Positions 15,518-24,824 of a stretch of DNA of 36,298 nucleotides are shown here, one piece after another. The stretch comes from a virus. Below the pieces are notes generated by a model. The model made no database searches and was not told the origin of the DNA. It was given only the letters and a program-made list of their open reading frames with translations. The stretch's first letter is position 1. Each line of letters begins with the position of its first letter. The translations under genes and the position numbers were made by a program. The stretch is from IMG/VR virus record IMGVR_UViG_3300009537_000078, positions 1 to 36,298 of that record; one strand, given 5' to 3'.

Positions 15518-16267
15518 ATGAGCCATTTTACCAACGACGGAGATGTACCGGCACCGGCCATCATCGTGATGCCTTTGACTGCATCGCAGATTAACGTCTC
15601 TTCCGTTGGTGATACTTATATTGATGTCTCTGGGAATACTTATGCGGAGACCATCAATCAGACTAGGACCACGATGCCATCGTATATACGAACAATCGGC
15701 TGGAGTATTAGCGGGCACGTAAGTGCTGGGACGGGGAGTTTCCAGATATGGGACCAAACTAGTTCTACGCAAATAGGTGTCGTCACGACCACATCCACTA
15801 ACGAGGCACACATGACAAGTGGTAGCGCAGCGACCGTAGCAAATGATCTAGCTACGTTAAGAGTAAAGAATAGCGGTGCCGGCAACACCGTGACCATTGA
15901 TGCGGGAGGATTCATCACTTACGACTCATCATATACGCTTAGCGGCAACGCTCCGGGATACTTCACAATTACGGGAACAGGGGGAGGCGGCTGGTATTCC
16001 AGGATGAGCGTTGTATTGCTTAAGTCCTCGACTGGGGCGACAACCACCATGCAATTCCAGAATGGACTTGTCTCTACAACGATCGCCTCCCCTGGTAATA
16101 ATATCGGCAGTTCTTTTGGAACCAGTCAATCTAATACCGTCTTTACCATCATTCCTGACGTAAAGGCTTATACAGGAACATCTACAGCCATACAACTTAA
16201 TGCCTCCGCTTTGTCAGGTTGGTTTGCCTGTGGAGTATCGTGGGAACTGAAAAACGATTTAGTTTGA
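15518..16267 (+). CDS. Tail protein, tandem paralogue 1 of 3
   Basis: 249 aa, all-beta. It shares with the next two genes an N-terminal block (LTASQINVSSVGDTYIDVS), then SGHVSAGTGSF, a central NSGAGNTVTIDAGG strand and a C-terminal SFGTSQSNTVFTI. The copies differ most in surface-loop regions. This is the pattern of a duplicated host-contact or virion-surface protein. It is joined to its neighbours by TAATATG and TGATATG. Confidence 0.65.
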   Translation: MSHFTNDGDVPAPAIIVMPLTASQINVSSVGDTYIDVSGNTYAETINQTRTTMPSYIRTIGWSISGHVSAGTGSFQIWDQTSSTQIGVVTTTSTNEAHMTSGSAATVANDLATLRVKNSGAGNTVTIDAGGFITYDSSYTLSGNAPGYFTITGTGGGGWYSRMSVVLLKSSTGATTTMQFQNGLVSTTIASPGNNIGSSFGTSQSNTVFTIIPDVKAYTGTSTAIQLNASALSGWFACGVSWELKNDLV

Positions 16268-16268
16268 T

Positions 16269-16994
16269 ATGCAGAATCCATCAAAACCAGTGATGTCTCT
16301 GACGCCCACGCAGATTAACGTCTCTTCCATTGGTGATACTTATACCGATGTCTCTGGGAATACCTTTGCCGAGACTTCCAACCAGACCCGTCTTCTAATG
16401 GCATCTTATGTCAGGACGGTAAACATGATAATCAGTGGACACGTGAATGCTGGGACGGGGAGTTTCAGATCATTTAACTTCACGGATAGTGCAATCTTGG
16501 GTACCAGTACGACGACCTCTGTCACTAGTGTCAAATTGACTCTAGTCTCATCAGCACTAGCTACTAACAAGAATGATTACATCACATTGTTGGTCGCCAA
16601 TAGTGGTGCTGGTAATACTGTGACTATAGACGAGGGAGGGATAATAGCTGCGGATGGGTTCGGATCTAACGGTTTTTCGAGTTTACTTAATATCACCACG
16701 ACTACTACCGGTGGAGGAGGTTATTACAAATCATTAAGCTACGGATTGCTGAAACAAACAACAGGGGCGACTTGTACGATACAACCAATGACCGGCATTA
16801 TTACGTCGACTATTAACAATCCCGGATTTAACATAGATGTCCCTTTCGGAACAGCGCAGGCCAACACAGTATTTTCGATGACTCCAAACGTCAGGATAAC
16901 CACTGGAGTTAGCCACATAATCGCATCCGTTACTGCCATATCCGGAACTTACGCACTGGCGATGTCGTACGAAATAAATAGCGAATTGGTCTAA
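16269..16994 (+). CDS. Tail protein, tandem paralogue 2 of 3
   Basis: 241 aa with the same plan as copy 1 (LTPTQINVSSIGDTYTDVS, SGHVNAGTGSF, NSGAGNTVTIDEGG, PFGTAQANTVFSM). It carries a DNA block (16326-16367) identical over 42 bases to one in copy 3, although the rest of the genes has diverged widely. That suggests gene conversion or recent recombination. It starts one base after the copy 1 stop. Confidence 0.65.
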   Translation: MQNPSKPVMSLTPTQINVSSIGDTYTDVSGNTFAETSNQTRLLMASYVRTVNMIISGHVNAGTGSFRSFNFTDSAILGTSTTTSVTSVKLTLVSSALATNKNDYITLLVANSGAGNTVTIDEGGIIAADGFGSNGFSSLLNITTTTTGGGGYYKSLSYGLLKQTTGATCTIQPMTGIITSTINNPGFNIDVPFGTAQANTVFSMTPNVRITTGVSHIIASVTAISGTYALAMSYEINSELV

Positions 16995-16995
16995 T

Positions 16996-17745
16996 ATGTT
17001 TACCTCTCCCATAATTATTCCCTCCACTACAGTAACGACGCTGACTCCTTCTCAAGTTAACACGTCGTCCATTGGTGATACTTATACCGATGTCTCTGGG
17101 AATACCTTTTCGGAGACTGCACATCAGACAAGGTTGACTATGGCTTCATATCCGCGTTTTGTGGGTGGTTTGACGAGTGGACATGTTAGTTCTGGAACTG
17201 GCACTTTCGAGTTGTTTAATTTTACTGACAGCACATCTTTAGCTACATCGACCACGACATCAACGACAGAGGTCAGGATAGGTTCTTATACCTCGGCGTC
17301 TGTGTCCACTAATGTCAATGATCAGATTACTATCCGGGTCAAGAATAGCGTTGCTGGCGCAACAACAACTATCGACTATGGAGGCATGTTCGAAAGTGAT
17401 ACGAGTATCACTACCGGTGCTTCGGCAGTCGGTTATTTCCCAATAGTCGCAAGTGCTTCTGCTGGTGGTCGGTTCGAGACGTTAAGCATTGCGTCCGTAA
17501 AATATACAAGTACCTCTACAGCGACAATTCAATTATTGAATGGTTTGATATCTAACACGTCGCTTCAGCCTGGCAATGCAATAGGAAATAGCTTCGGTAC
17601 GACACAGGGGACATCGATCATCACCATAACGCCATCGACCAAGATATATGCGGTAGGATCATCCCAGATACTGGCTTATATCTCATCGATAACTAGCTTT
17701 TGGGGGCTCGGTCTTTCAGTAGGGATTAAATGCGATTTAATTTAA
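16996..17745 (+). CDS. Tail protein, tandem paralogue 3 of 3
   Basis: 249 aa with the same plan (LTPSQVNTSSIGDTYTDVS, SGHVSSGTGTF, then VAGATTTIDYGG and SFGTTQGTSIITI). It is the most divergent in the middle and more A/T-rich in places. The conserved 42-base DNA block lies at 17068-17109. Three copies may form a heteromeric tip or give host-range choice through recombination. Confidence 0.65.
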   Translation: MFTSPIIIPSTTVTTLTPSQVNTSSIGDTYTDVSGNTFSETAHQTRLTMASYPRFVGGLTSGHVSSGTGTFELFNFTDSTSLATSTTTSTTEVRIGSYTSASVSTNVNDQITIRVKNSVAGATTTIDYGGMFESDTSITTGASAVGYFPIVASASAGGRFETLSIASVKYTSTSTATIQLLNGLISNTSLQPGNAIGNSFGTTQGTSIITITPSTKIYAVGSSQILAYISSITSFWGLGLSVGIKCDLI

Positions 17746-17749
17746 GAAT

Positions 17750-18286
17750 ATGCACGTCTTCAAGGTAAAGATACCGGACTATGATACAAATCAGGCTCAC
17801 AATCTAGCAGTCGAGATTGGAGATCATCTCGGAGTCGATCTTTGCAATCACGATAAGGAGAATCCGAACCCGGTTCATGGCTACATGAACACCGATTCCG
17901 AAGGCAACGTCGAAGTGTATCTTTATGAGCCGAAAGAGGTAGAGATAATCAACAACCTGCCGCACACGATAACAGATGCTACAGAAGAGGAGGAACGTGC
18001 CGTGTCTATCAAACACCCAGAAATTGAACTGGAACACCATGACACCGACTTGGACGAGCTGCACGACAAGCTCTGTGAAAAACTGTGCGATGAGAAAGGT
18101 GGAGTCTTGGACAAATGTTGCAAGGACGGCTTTGCTTGCGAGCCTCACCACCTCTGCTGTCTCGCGGATATGCTGGTAAAAGAAGGCGATACACACGTCC
18201 TCAAGCCAGTAGATATGCCGGCAGACGAAGAGACTGCGCAGAGGAGCGAATCAACGGATGAAGAGACGGCTAAGAAGAGCGAATAA
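17750..18286 (+). CDS. Cysteine-rich acidic protein, 178 aa
   Basis: The N-terminal half is mixed alpha/beta (VFKVKIPDYDTNQAHNLAVEIG). The middle is acidic and helical. A cysteine cluster around residues 108-145 (CEKLCDEKGG, CCKDGFACEPHHLCC) could bind metal or form disulfides. The end is a Glu/Ser/Thr tail with a repeated DEETA motif. It lies between the tail paralogues and the second lysis cassette. Function unknown. Confidence 0.55.
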   Translation: MHVFKVKIPDYDTNQAHNLAVEIGDHLGVDLCNHDKENPNPVHGYMNTDSEGNVEVYLYEPKEVEIINNLPHTITDATEEEERAVSIKHPEIELEHHDTDLDELHDKLCEKLCDEKGGVLDKCCKDGFACEPHHLCCLADMLVKEGDTHVLKPVDMPADEETAQRSESTDEETAKKSE

Positions 18287-18348
18287 ATCCTCTGATTTAA
18301 CACCATCATCATGGAGCAAAACCGCGGTCTAACTCTTATCTACCCGGT

Positions 18349-18441
18349 ATGCATTATGATGACAACTTTGATCCGTACGCCCTAATGATTACCCTTATCT
18401 GCTTAGCAGGTATCGGAATAGTAATTGATATATGGCACTAA
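18349..18441 (+). CDS. Tiny membrane protein, cassette copy 2, 30 aa
   Basis: Begins MHYDDNFDPY and continues as one hydrophobic helix containing LICLAGIGIVIDIW. It is the paralogue of the frame at 14711-14797 and overlaps the start of the second C39-like peptidase by ten bases. A short frame at 18311 (MEQNRGLTL) matches the one at 14673 (MKQTVRLTI), so the duplicated DNA extends upstream of this gene. Confidence 0.6.
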   Translation: MHYDDNFDPYALMITLICLAGIGIVIDIWH

Positions 18442-19091
18442 AAATCTTTGGACAAAGAGACCCGCGCTGGACGAATCACCCATTAGGCTCGACGACTATC
18501 GGGGCTATGGGCTGTCTGAATACGGCATTTTGTTCCGCACTCTCTTGCTGGGGCATCGATCTGATGCCAGACAAAGCGGAAGAAATGCTAGCAAGCAAAA
18601 AAGCAATAGACATCAACGGAGACTTCATACCAGCTAATGTCTTCTTGGCATACCCAATGCTGAAGCTTTTGGGCCAAGATTATGTCGAGAAGCCTCTATT
18701 CAATACTCAACTCGTCACGGGAGACACCGTACTCGACAGGACAGAGAAGATGCTGGCGATCGGTCAGCCTGTTCTCCTGCACGTAAAACTAGGGTCCAAC
18801 CTAGCCAGGTCTAACCATTGGGTCGTGGCTTCCCCCCAGTCCGGGCCACTGGTCATCATGGACCCGTGGTTCGGAGATATGGTGCCGTTTGCCAGTCGAT
18901 ACGGCGACCCAGCACATCAGATATTCGGTGCCATACGGTTCTTCGGCCCAGTCACAGACGCTCCGAATAAGATGCTTATGAACCTGTCATTCAAAGCCTA
19001 CGAGATGATGCAGGCATCAGGGCATCCGGAGCTCCAATACAAGATAGACACTTATTCTAAGGAAGTATTTAACGATATTCTAGGCATATGA
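18432..19091 (+). CDS. C39-like cysteine peptidase, copy 2 (full length), probable lysin
   Basis: 219 aa. It opens like copy 1 (FGQRDPRWTNHPLG), with a likely catalytic Cys28 in GAMGCLNTAF. Unlike copy 1 it keeps the second half: SNHWVVA with His129 and IMDPWFGD with Asp144, completing the Cys-His-Asp set. C39-like domains cut peptides; in a phage lysis context the target could be the peptidoglycan stem, but this is an inference. The following gene is holin-like and overlaps it (ATGA), which supports a lysis module. Confidence 0.75.
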   Translation: MALKIFGQRDPRWTNHPLGSTTIGAMGCLNTAFCSALSCWGIDLMPDKAEEMLASKKAIDINGDFIPANVFLAYPMLKLLGQDYVEKPLFNTQLVTGDTVLDRTEKMLAIGQPVLLHVKLGSNLARSNHWVVASPQSGPLVIMDPWFGDMVPFASRYGDPAHQIFGAIRFFGPVTDAPNKMLMNLSFKAYEMMQASGHPELQYKIDTYSKEVFNDILGI

Positions 19092-19312
19092 ACATCCTAA
19101 AAAAACTCTGGTCTAAGCTGCCATCATCGACACAAGCTCATGTCGTCAGCTTCCTGCACACCTTCGCGGCGTCGCTCATAGTCACCATCGGCGCACAGAT
19201 AACACTGCCCAATCCGTCGTTTACCGAAGATGCATTGATGTCACTGGTCATTTCTGCCGTCCGCACCGCCATCAAAGTAGCACTCGCCAAGGAAGCCACT
19301 CCTACTCCTTAA
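19088..19312 (+). CDS. Holin-like membrane protein, 74 aa
   Basis: A short protein with a basic start (KKLWSKLPSS), a central helix (about residues 22-41, FLHTFAASLIVTIGAQITL) and a second moderately hydrophobic helix (about 50-67). Two helices, a charged N-terminus and linkage to the peptidase gene by an ATGA overlap fit a holin or a membrane partner of lysis. It ends in a Thr/Pro tail. Confidence 0.6.
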   Translation: MNILKKLWSKLPSSTQAHVVSFLHTFAASLIVTIGAQITLPNPSFTEDALMSLVISAVRTAIKVALAKEATPTP

Positions 19313-19322
19313 GCAACCAATT

Positions 19323-20231
19323 ATGCGATCCCTGACCTCGCTCCTGAATCTCTACCAAAATCTGACGCTGGACAGTTCCACAGCGAATCAGACGCTTGGG
19401 ACGACATTCATAAATGACTCCATCAAACTCATCTGCACGGCGAGGGACTGGGACTTTTCCAAAAAACAAGCCTCGCTCTCGACAGTTGCACTTCAACAGT
19501 TCTACGACTTGCCGAATGACTACGACCAGCTCATAGATACGACAATCACGGTGGGGACGACAAAATATACTCCAAGAGAATGTCCGTCGCAGGAACGATG
19601 GGATTTTCTGAACGAGGTGACTTCATTCTCGTCCAATTTCCCTGAATGGTTCTTTATCTTGAATGGCCGAATCGGATTCTATCCGACGCCATCCGCGTCT
19701 GGTAATACCATCACCCTCACCTATCGTAGGAAAGTAGTCGATCTTCAATTCACCGACTACACGACAGGCACGTTAGATATAGTGACCAATGGGTCCAACG
19801 CTGTGACGGGTGCGGGGTCATCATGGACTGCTTCCATGATAGGCAGGTGGCTCAAGATAACTCCCGATGCAGCTGTTGCCAAAAATGGTGATGGGTATTG
19901 GTATCAGATAGCCACGGTGCCATCTTCAACTACATTGACGCTCGTAAAGAACTATCAAGGAACCTCCATGACCACCGGCGCAGGAGCTGCCTATACGATT
20001 GGCGAGATGTCCATCATTCCCGAAGCCTATATGGACTTACCGGCCTATGAGGCCGCCGTCACTTACTTCATCACTCAAAATCCAGATTCCATGCGCGCGA
20101 CGAACCTGAAAGAAGTCTATGCTGAAAAGTACGCGCAACTGGTCTATGACCATTCAGTGAGAACAAGCAACCCCGTTGTCGAGAAAGTCGAGCGTGTCCA
20201 GATAAATCCAAACCTAACAGTGACATTTTAA
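19323..20231 (+). CDS. Head-tail adaptor, tail tubular protein A-like (T7 gp11 type)
   Basis: 302 aa. The N-terminal helices (LTSLLNLYQNLTLDSS, INDSIKLICTARDWDF) and the following YDLPNDYDQLIDTTI segment match the general plan of podovirus adaptor proteins that bind the portal. The middle has beta inserts (LDIVTNGSNAVTGAGSSW). The C-terminal YMDLPAYEAAVTYF...LKEVYAEKYAQ is a helix pair, also typical. It connects the portal ring to the nozzle encoded next; the junction is TAATATG. Confidence 0.75.
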   Translation: MRSLTSLLNLYQNLTLDSSTANQTLGTTFINDSIKLICTARDWDFSKKQASLSTVALQQFYDLPNDYDQLIDTTITVGTTKYTPRECPSQERWDFLNEVTSFSSNFPEWFFILNGRIGFYPTPSASGNTITLTYRRKVVDLQFTDYTTGTLDIVTNGSNAVTGAGSSWTASMIGRWLKITPDAAVAKNGDGYWYQIATVPSSTTLTLVKNYQGTSMTTGAGAAYTIGEMSIIPEAYMDLPAYEAAVTYFITQNPDSMRATNLKEVYAEKYAQLVYDHSVRTSNPVVEKVERVQINPNLTVTF

Positions 20232-20232
20232 T

Positions 20233-22029
20233 ATGCCTTTACAGAAGTACCACATCACCGGGATAACGGGAGGTCGGACTTCTTCTAGGTATTATCCCGC
20301 CGACAAGCAGTTTACATCCTCATTGGGTGTTGACCCCGACCTCGCCATCGGCACGCAGACCACATCATGTGGAGGCGCCGTTCCTGCTGCCTACTCGGCA
20401 ATGTCGGGTGCCAACGTGAACTCATACGTTATCAACTTCATCACATGCCCCAAGACCACAAAGACCTATGCCGTTTTGGCCAATGGCCGCTTGGTCTCTT
20501 ACAACAACGCCTTAGCTTCCGAGACTCTCTTGGCCACGGCGGGAGGTGGTAATGCATCGGGGGCGATATATTACAACAACTACATCTATATTTTCGGTAC
20601 GGGTAATCAGCTGGCATACAATACCCAAACAATAAATTTCACAATAGGGAATACACTCACGGGGGTGACATCCGGCGCCACAGCTAAGATAACAGCCGAC
20701 GCCGATAGTGGCACCACAGGAACCCTCACAATCGCCAACATCACAGGGACTTTTCAAGTGGGAGAGACGATAACAGATACCGGTGGCGGGTCGGCTAAGG
20801 TCGCGTCTGTTCTCTCCGGCAAGACTGATGTGGATCGTTACGGTCCGCTCGACCAAGGGTCCCCCGCTCTCACAGGGGCTTGGTGGGGCGGTCTAGGTCT
20901 TACTTTGCTGACCAACAGCACATATCCATCGATGCGACTTGCGGCCCTACCCAATCATTGGGGTCATGTCCATGGTGACGATTCCTTGTACTTCTGCGAT
21001 TACACCAATGGGCAGGGAATAATAAATCGTATACATACAAAGAAGGTAGCCTACGAGGGCGATACGAACGACACCGTGGTTCCATCAGCTTATAACGTCC
21101 TCGATCTGCCGTTTGGATACTACCCGACAGCCCTCTGCTCATATAGCACAAGCCTAGCTATCTTGGCGGTGAAAACAACCAGCTATGAGATCAACCAAGG
21201 GAACGCATCGTTATTCATCTGGAATCCGACAAATCCGACTAGCTTCGACCAGCAAATAGAGCTTCCCGATCCGATAGCTTCAGCTGTCATTAGTCGTGAC
21301 GGCGCCCTCCACATCTTCACCGGTTCCATATATGGCGGTGTGCGTGTCTCTACTTACTCCGGTGGCGATACGGTCCAGCCGGTGACCTTCATAGGGGAAG
21401 GCATGCCGCCCATGCCAGGGGCTGTCGCGGTATACGGCAATCGCCTGATGTTCGGGTCATTCTGCCTCGACCCGATAGAATCTGCCTGCGTTTATGCACT
21501 AGGTTCCCGGACATCCAACATATCCAATGATCTTCAGAACATAGTCTCGGTTGGGACTACAGTTGCAACTAACGATCAGATAACTACCGCTATCAAGGTC
21601 CACTCGACGCAATCAGGAAGCTATGTCAATCCGCAAATTCTGGTGGCGGCGATGAGCAGCGGAGCCACCGCCATCTATAATAAGTCAGCAGCGGGGACGC
21701 TCCAATCTTATTTGAATTTACCAATCCTCTACATCGGCAGGAAATTCTGCGTCAAAAGGATACGTTTCCCGCTCGGCTCATCTGTGATATCAGGAACCAT
21801 CATCACTCCCTATCTCTATTATGATGACGGTGCTGCGATTACTGTCCTTCCGGCCATCAACAACACCAACTATTCTGGCAAATATAAGGTGATATATCGA
21901 AAAGACACCGAGGCCGAGATCGGGCTTAATACTTTGATGGTCCAGTTACAGTGGACCGGGACCGCCCCTACCCCCGTCATGTTCCCCATCGAGATAGATA
22001 TCGATGTGTTTGACGACGAAAGAGATTGA
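20233..22029 (+). CDS. Tail nozzle/tubular protein B-like, with inserted beta domain
   Basis: 598 aa. After the first 130 residues a propeller-type protein begins, with short strand-turn repeats (for example TAVSRDGALHIFTG-like blades). At about residues 133-193 a separate domain (NTLTGVTSGATAKI, then GTLTIANITGTFQVGETITD) interrupts a blade; the blade resumes at DVDRYGPL. The same domain occurs in the next gene. Position after the adaptor and before the receptor-binding protein fits a short-tail nozzle. Confidence 0.65.
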   Translation: MPLQKYHITGITGGRTSSRYYPADKQFTSSLGVDPDLAIGTQTTSCGGAVPAAYSAMSGANVNSYVINFITCPKTTKTYAVLANGRLVSYNNALASETLLATAGGGNASGAIYYNNYIYIFGTGNQLAYNTQTINFTIGNTLTGVTSGATAKITADADSGTTGTLTIANITGTFQVGETITDTGGGSAKVASVLSGKTDVDRYGPLDQGSPALTGAWWGGLGLTLLTNSTYPSMRLAALPNHWGHVHGDDSLYFCDYTNGQGIINRIHTKKVAYEGDTNDTVVPSAYNVLDLPFGYYPTALCSYSTSLAILAVKTTSYEINQGNASLFIWNPTNPTSFDQQIELPDPIASAVISRDGALHIFTGSIYGGVRVSTYSGGDTVQPVTFIGEGMPPMPGAVAVYGNRLMFGSFCLDPIESACVYALGSRTSNISNDLQNIVSVGTTVATNDQITTAIKVHSTQSGSYVNPQILVAAMSSGATAIYNKSAAGTLQSYLNLPILYIGRKFCVKRIRFPLGSSVISGTIITPYLYYDDGAAITVLPAINNTNYSGKYKVIYRKDTEAEIGLNTLMVQLQWTGTAPTPVMFPIEIDIDVFDDERD

Positions 22030-22030
22030 T

Positions 22031-23278
22031 ATGGATATCAAGACACCATACAACGACGTGAATCAATCGACGGAGACACAATCTCGCAACGAGATCCGCT
22101 CGCTCATCTTGTCGGATCTCAAGAACTTCCGGAGCAATCTTAATTCCTTCTGGGGAGGATTGGGTCACTCGCTAGAAGTCTTCGGCGGCAATTTATATGG
22201 ATTCTTCCTCAAGAGAGGATTCGGGACTTACTACAGGGCCAACGAAGAGGGGGGAAGCGGCGACTCTAATTCGCTTAATACCATTCCCAATGACTTCGGC
22301 CGGGTCTTCGTTGACCAGTACAACGACAGATGGTCGCTGGTGAACGGTGTACCAACCCCCTTAGCGGGATCGCATCATACGCCATCGTGGGTATTCGATA
22401 TCCCGCAGTATTCACAGAAGGCTGTATTCGAATCTACGGGGGCTGGAATCGTTTACAACACTCTCGGTGCGGCCTTCACTGTCGGAGATACAATCACGGG
22501 AGGCACTTCGGCTGCCAAGGCCAAGATATTAGCTATACACACCGACGGCACTTCCGGGACACTTATCATCAGGAATATCACGGGAACATTCACGGTCGGA
22601 GAGGTCATCACCGACCAGCACACGGGGAACGCGACAGTCACCACCCAGACATACGGGAAGATCAACGCTATCTTCAGGGCTTATGGGATAGGCGGACGGG
22701 AGGTTAGGACGGATTCTTCAAACGTGGTCTTTACCAGGTGGGGAGCCTTCGATCTATTCTGCCCGATGCGCTATTTCACCTGGGACACCTCCTACACTGC
22801 CGCATCAGATCCCGAGACCCTGACATGCTTCGCCCAAGAGGGATTCACTTATGTGAGGACGGGCGGGGGGACTAACACTTTCAGGCAGTATCTCAATAGC
22901 AAATGGAATACGGTGGGCGGTAGCCCATCCATGGCCGTAACTACATCTTCAAGAGATATGACCATAGCTTCCGGCACGGCTACATACGCCCATAATCTAG
23001 GAACTATCCCGAAGAAGGTACAATTCAGCGCGGTAGATGTAGCGAGTTCGTATAATTTCTCTGAAGGTGCGTGGGACGGGAGCACTAACAGAGCCGTTGT
23101 CGGCGGTACGGTCTCCGGCGCTGTCTCAAGTTATTGTATTGATATCTACCAAGGAGCTGGAACAGATCACTATCGTGGCGCTGTCACTTCGGTAGACGAT
23201 ACTAATATAACGATAACGTGGTCGAAAGTCGGCACGCCATCGGGGACGATGAGTTTCCTAATACAATCTTGGTCATAA
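22031..23278 (+). CDS. Tail tip/receptor-binding protein, 415 aa
   Basis: I chose the ATG at 22031 (TGATATG junction). The N-terminus is helical and precedes FWGGLGHSLEVFGGNLYGFF, perhaps a nozzle-binding segment. At about residues 144-210 it has the same inserted domain as the previous gene (GDTITGGTSAAKAKI, GTLIIRNITGTFTVGEVITD). The C-terminal third (ATYAHNLGTIPKKVQFSAVD, then DGSTNRAVVGGTVSG) has the H-x-L-G-x-x-P-K-x-V pattern seen in many fibre receptor-binding heads. It likely contacts the host surface. Confidence 0.6.
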   Translation: MDIKTPYNDVNQSTETQSRNEIRSLILSDLKNFRSNLNSFWGGLGHSLEVFGGNLYGFFLKRGFGTYYRANEEGGSGDSNSLNTIPNDFGRVFVDQYNDRWSLVNGVPTPLAGSHHTPSWVFDIPQYSQKAVFESTGAGIVYNTLGAAFTVGDTITGGTSAAKAKILAIHTDGTSGTLIIRNITGTFTVGEVITDQHTGNATVTTQTYGKINAIFRAYGIGGREVRTDSSNVVFTRWGAFDLFCPMRYFTWDTSYTAASDPETLTCFAQEGFTYVRTGGGTNTFRQYLNSKWNTVGGSPSMAVTTSSRDMTIASGTATYAHNLGTIPKKVQFSAVDVASSYNFSEGAWDGSTNRAVVGGTVSGAVSSYCIDIYQGAGTDHYRGAVTSVDDTNITITWSKVGTPSGTMSFLIQSWS

Positions 23279-23290
23279 TTTCTAATCAAT

Positions 23291-24823
23291 ATGGCATACG
23301 AGGCAGAACAGGCGGCAACAAAGAATCAAATTGCTCTCGCTAAAAAAGCTAGGGAACTGATGGCCGCAAAACAGGCGGCAGCCATCGTGCCAGCTCCTGT
23401 CTTTTCTAAATCAGGCCCTGCGCCAAAGACCGCACCCAAGAAACTCCCAGCGCTTCCTTCCGTCAGTCCGCCCCCGGATAAGCCGTCAGGGTTTCAGACT
23501 GTCCTATCGCCGACTGACCCAGCAGCTATTGGCGGTGCCGCTACGGCCAAGCCCACCGCGCCTCCAGCACCGTCAATCCCACCATCTCCCGTCACAACAC
23601 CTTCGGCCCAGGCAGTGAAGGCGCCGGCTCCCGTACCTACTCCGGAGCAAGACCTGATGGCACAGAGGAATGCTGTGTTATCTTCGATGGTTATATCTCC
23701 CGAAGAACAACAGCTGAAAAAACAGATAGAGGAGCTACAGTCTAGGCAAGCTACTCTGGGCGCCTCCGAGGCTATGGGGTTGCAGAATGTAGCGGGGCAA
23801 CCGATTGCCATGCCATTCATTTCCGGCCAACAGTCGGCCCTACAGGGGCAAACAGCGGCCATACAGCAATCACTAGCCTCACAAGCACAGCCTCTGATGG
23901 CCCAGTTGGCAGCAGCTCAAGCCGCTAGGCAGGCGGCTACCGAGAGGGCTCAATTACAACTCGGATACACGCAGGGCGACATCGATACTCAAAGGGCCGC
24001 TGTATCGGCTGAAAAAGCGGCTAAAGACAAAGCCGCCGAACCTGTGACGTTAAGCAGCGGGTCTCAATTGATTGACCGCACAACGGGGCGGGTAATTGCA
24101 GCTGCTCCAAAAGAAGAGACTTATTCTGGTACTGTCGGCGAGTACAAATTCTATGCGGAGCAGGAGCAAAAAGCGGGTAGGTCCCCCATGACTTTCGACG
24201 CATATCAGACTATGGACGCCAACAGGAAAGTTAAAATTGCTGCTGCGGGTGTATTACCAGCTGATAACCCACTAGTCAAAACCGTCTTGGATAATCCGGA
24301 GCTATTCAATCAGCTCACGGCGACCGAAAAGGCGAGGATCGCTCCCGCGCTGAATGCGATGGGGTACACCTCATTTGGTAAGCCATACTCGGACACGGCA
24401 ATCAAGGAAATAACGCAGACAGAATCTGCCGTAGACATGCTCGATGACTTAAAGACCAAGATAATGGCCAATCTACAGTACATCGGCCCGATTTACGGCC
24501 TTCAGGCACTTAATCCATATTCAAAAGCAAGGCAGGTACAAGCTGATATCGACCGCGTTAAACAAGTTGTCGGTAAGACATTAGAAGGTGGTGTGTTGCG
24601 CAAGGAAGACGAGGAGAAATACAAGAAGATACTTGCCACCATGACTGACACGCCAGAAACAGCCATTTCTAAAGTCGACAACCTAATCAGTCAACTGAAG
24701 TCAAACCTGCAAACGTATAAGAACGCCCAGGCACTGGCTGGGAGGGGGTCGAAGGTACAGACGTTAGGAGATGGTTCTCAGTGGCAACAGAATTCTGATG
24801 GCTCATTCACTCGTTTGAAATAA
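23291..24823 (+). CDS. Internal virion or ejection protein (putative), 510 aa
   Basis: The first 160 residues are Ala/Pro/Lys-rich and disordered. A long Gln/Ala-rich coiled coil covers about 140-250. The C-terminal half is helical (TESAVDMLDDLKTKIMANL, LNPYSKARQVQADIDRVKQVVGKTLEGG). Large Ala/Gln-rich proteins after the tail genes are usually ejected pore proteins. The LEGGVLRKEDEEKYKKIL segment is common in such proteins. No enzyme signature is visible. Joined to the next by TAATATG. Confidence 0.6.
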   Translation: MAYEAEQAATKNQIALAKKARELMAAKQAAAIVPAPVFSKSGPAPKTAPKKLPALPSVSPPPDKPSGFQTVLSPTDPAAIGGAATAKPTAPPAPSIPPSPVTTPSAQAVKAPAPVPTPEQDLMAQRNAVLSSMVISPEEQQLKKQIEELQSRQATLGASEAMGLQNVAGQPIAMPFISGQQSALQGQTAAIQQSLASQAQPLMAQLAAAQAARQAATERAQLQLGYTQGDIDTQRAAVSAEKAAKDKAAEPVTLSSGSQLIDRTTGRVIAAAPKEETYSGTVGEYKFYAEQEQKAGRSPMTFDAYQTMDANRKVKIAAAGVLPADNPLVKTVLDNPELFNQLTATEKARIAPALNAMGYTSFGKPYSDTAIKEITQTESAVDMLDDLKTKIMANLQYIGPIYGLQALNPYSKARQVQADIDRVKQVVGKTLEGGVLRKEDEEKYKKILATMTDTPETAISKVDNLISQLKSNLQTYKNAQALAGRGSKVQTLGDGSQWQQNSDGSFTRLK

Positions 24824-24824
24824 T

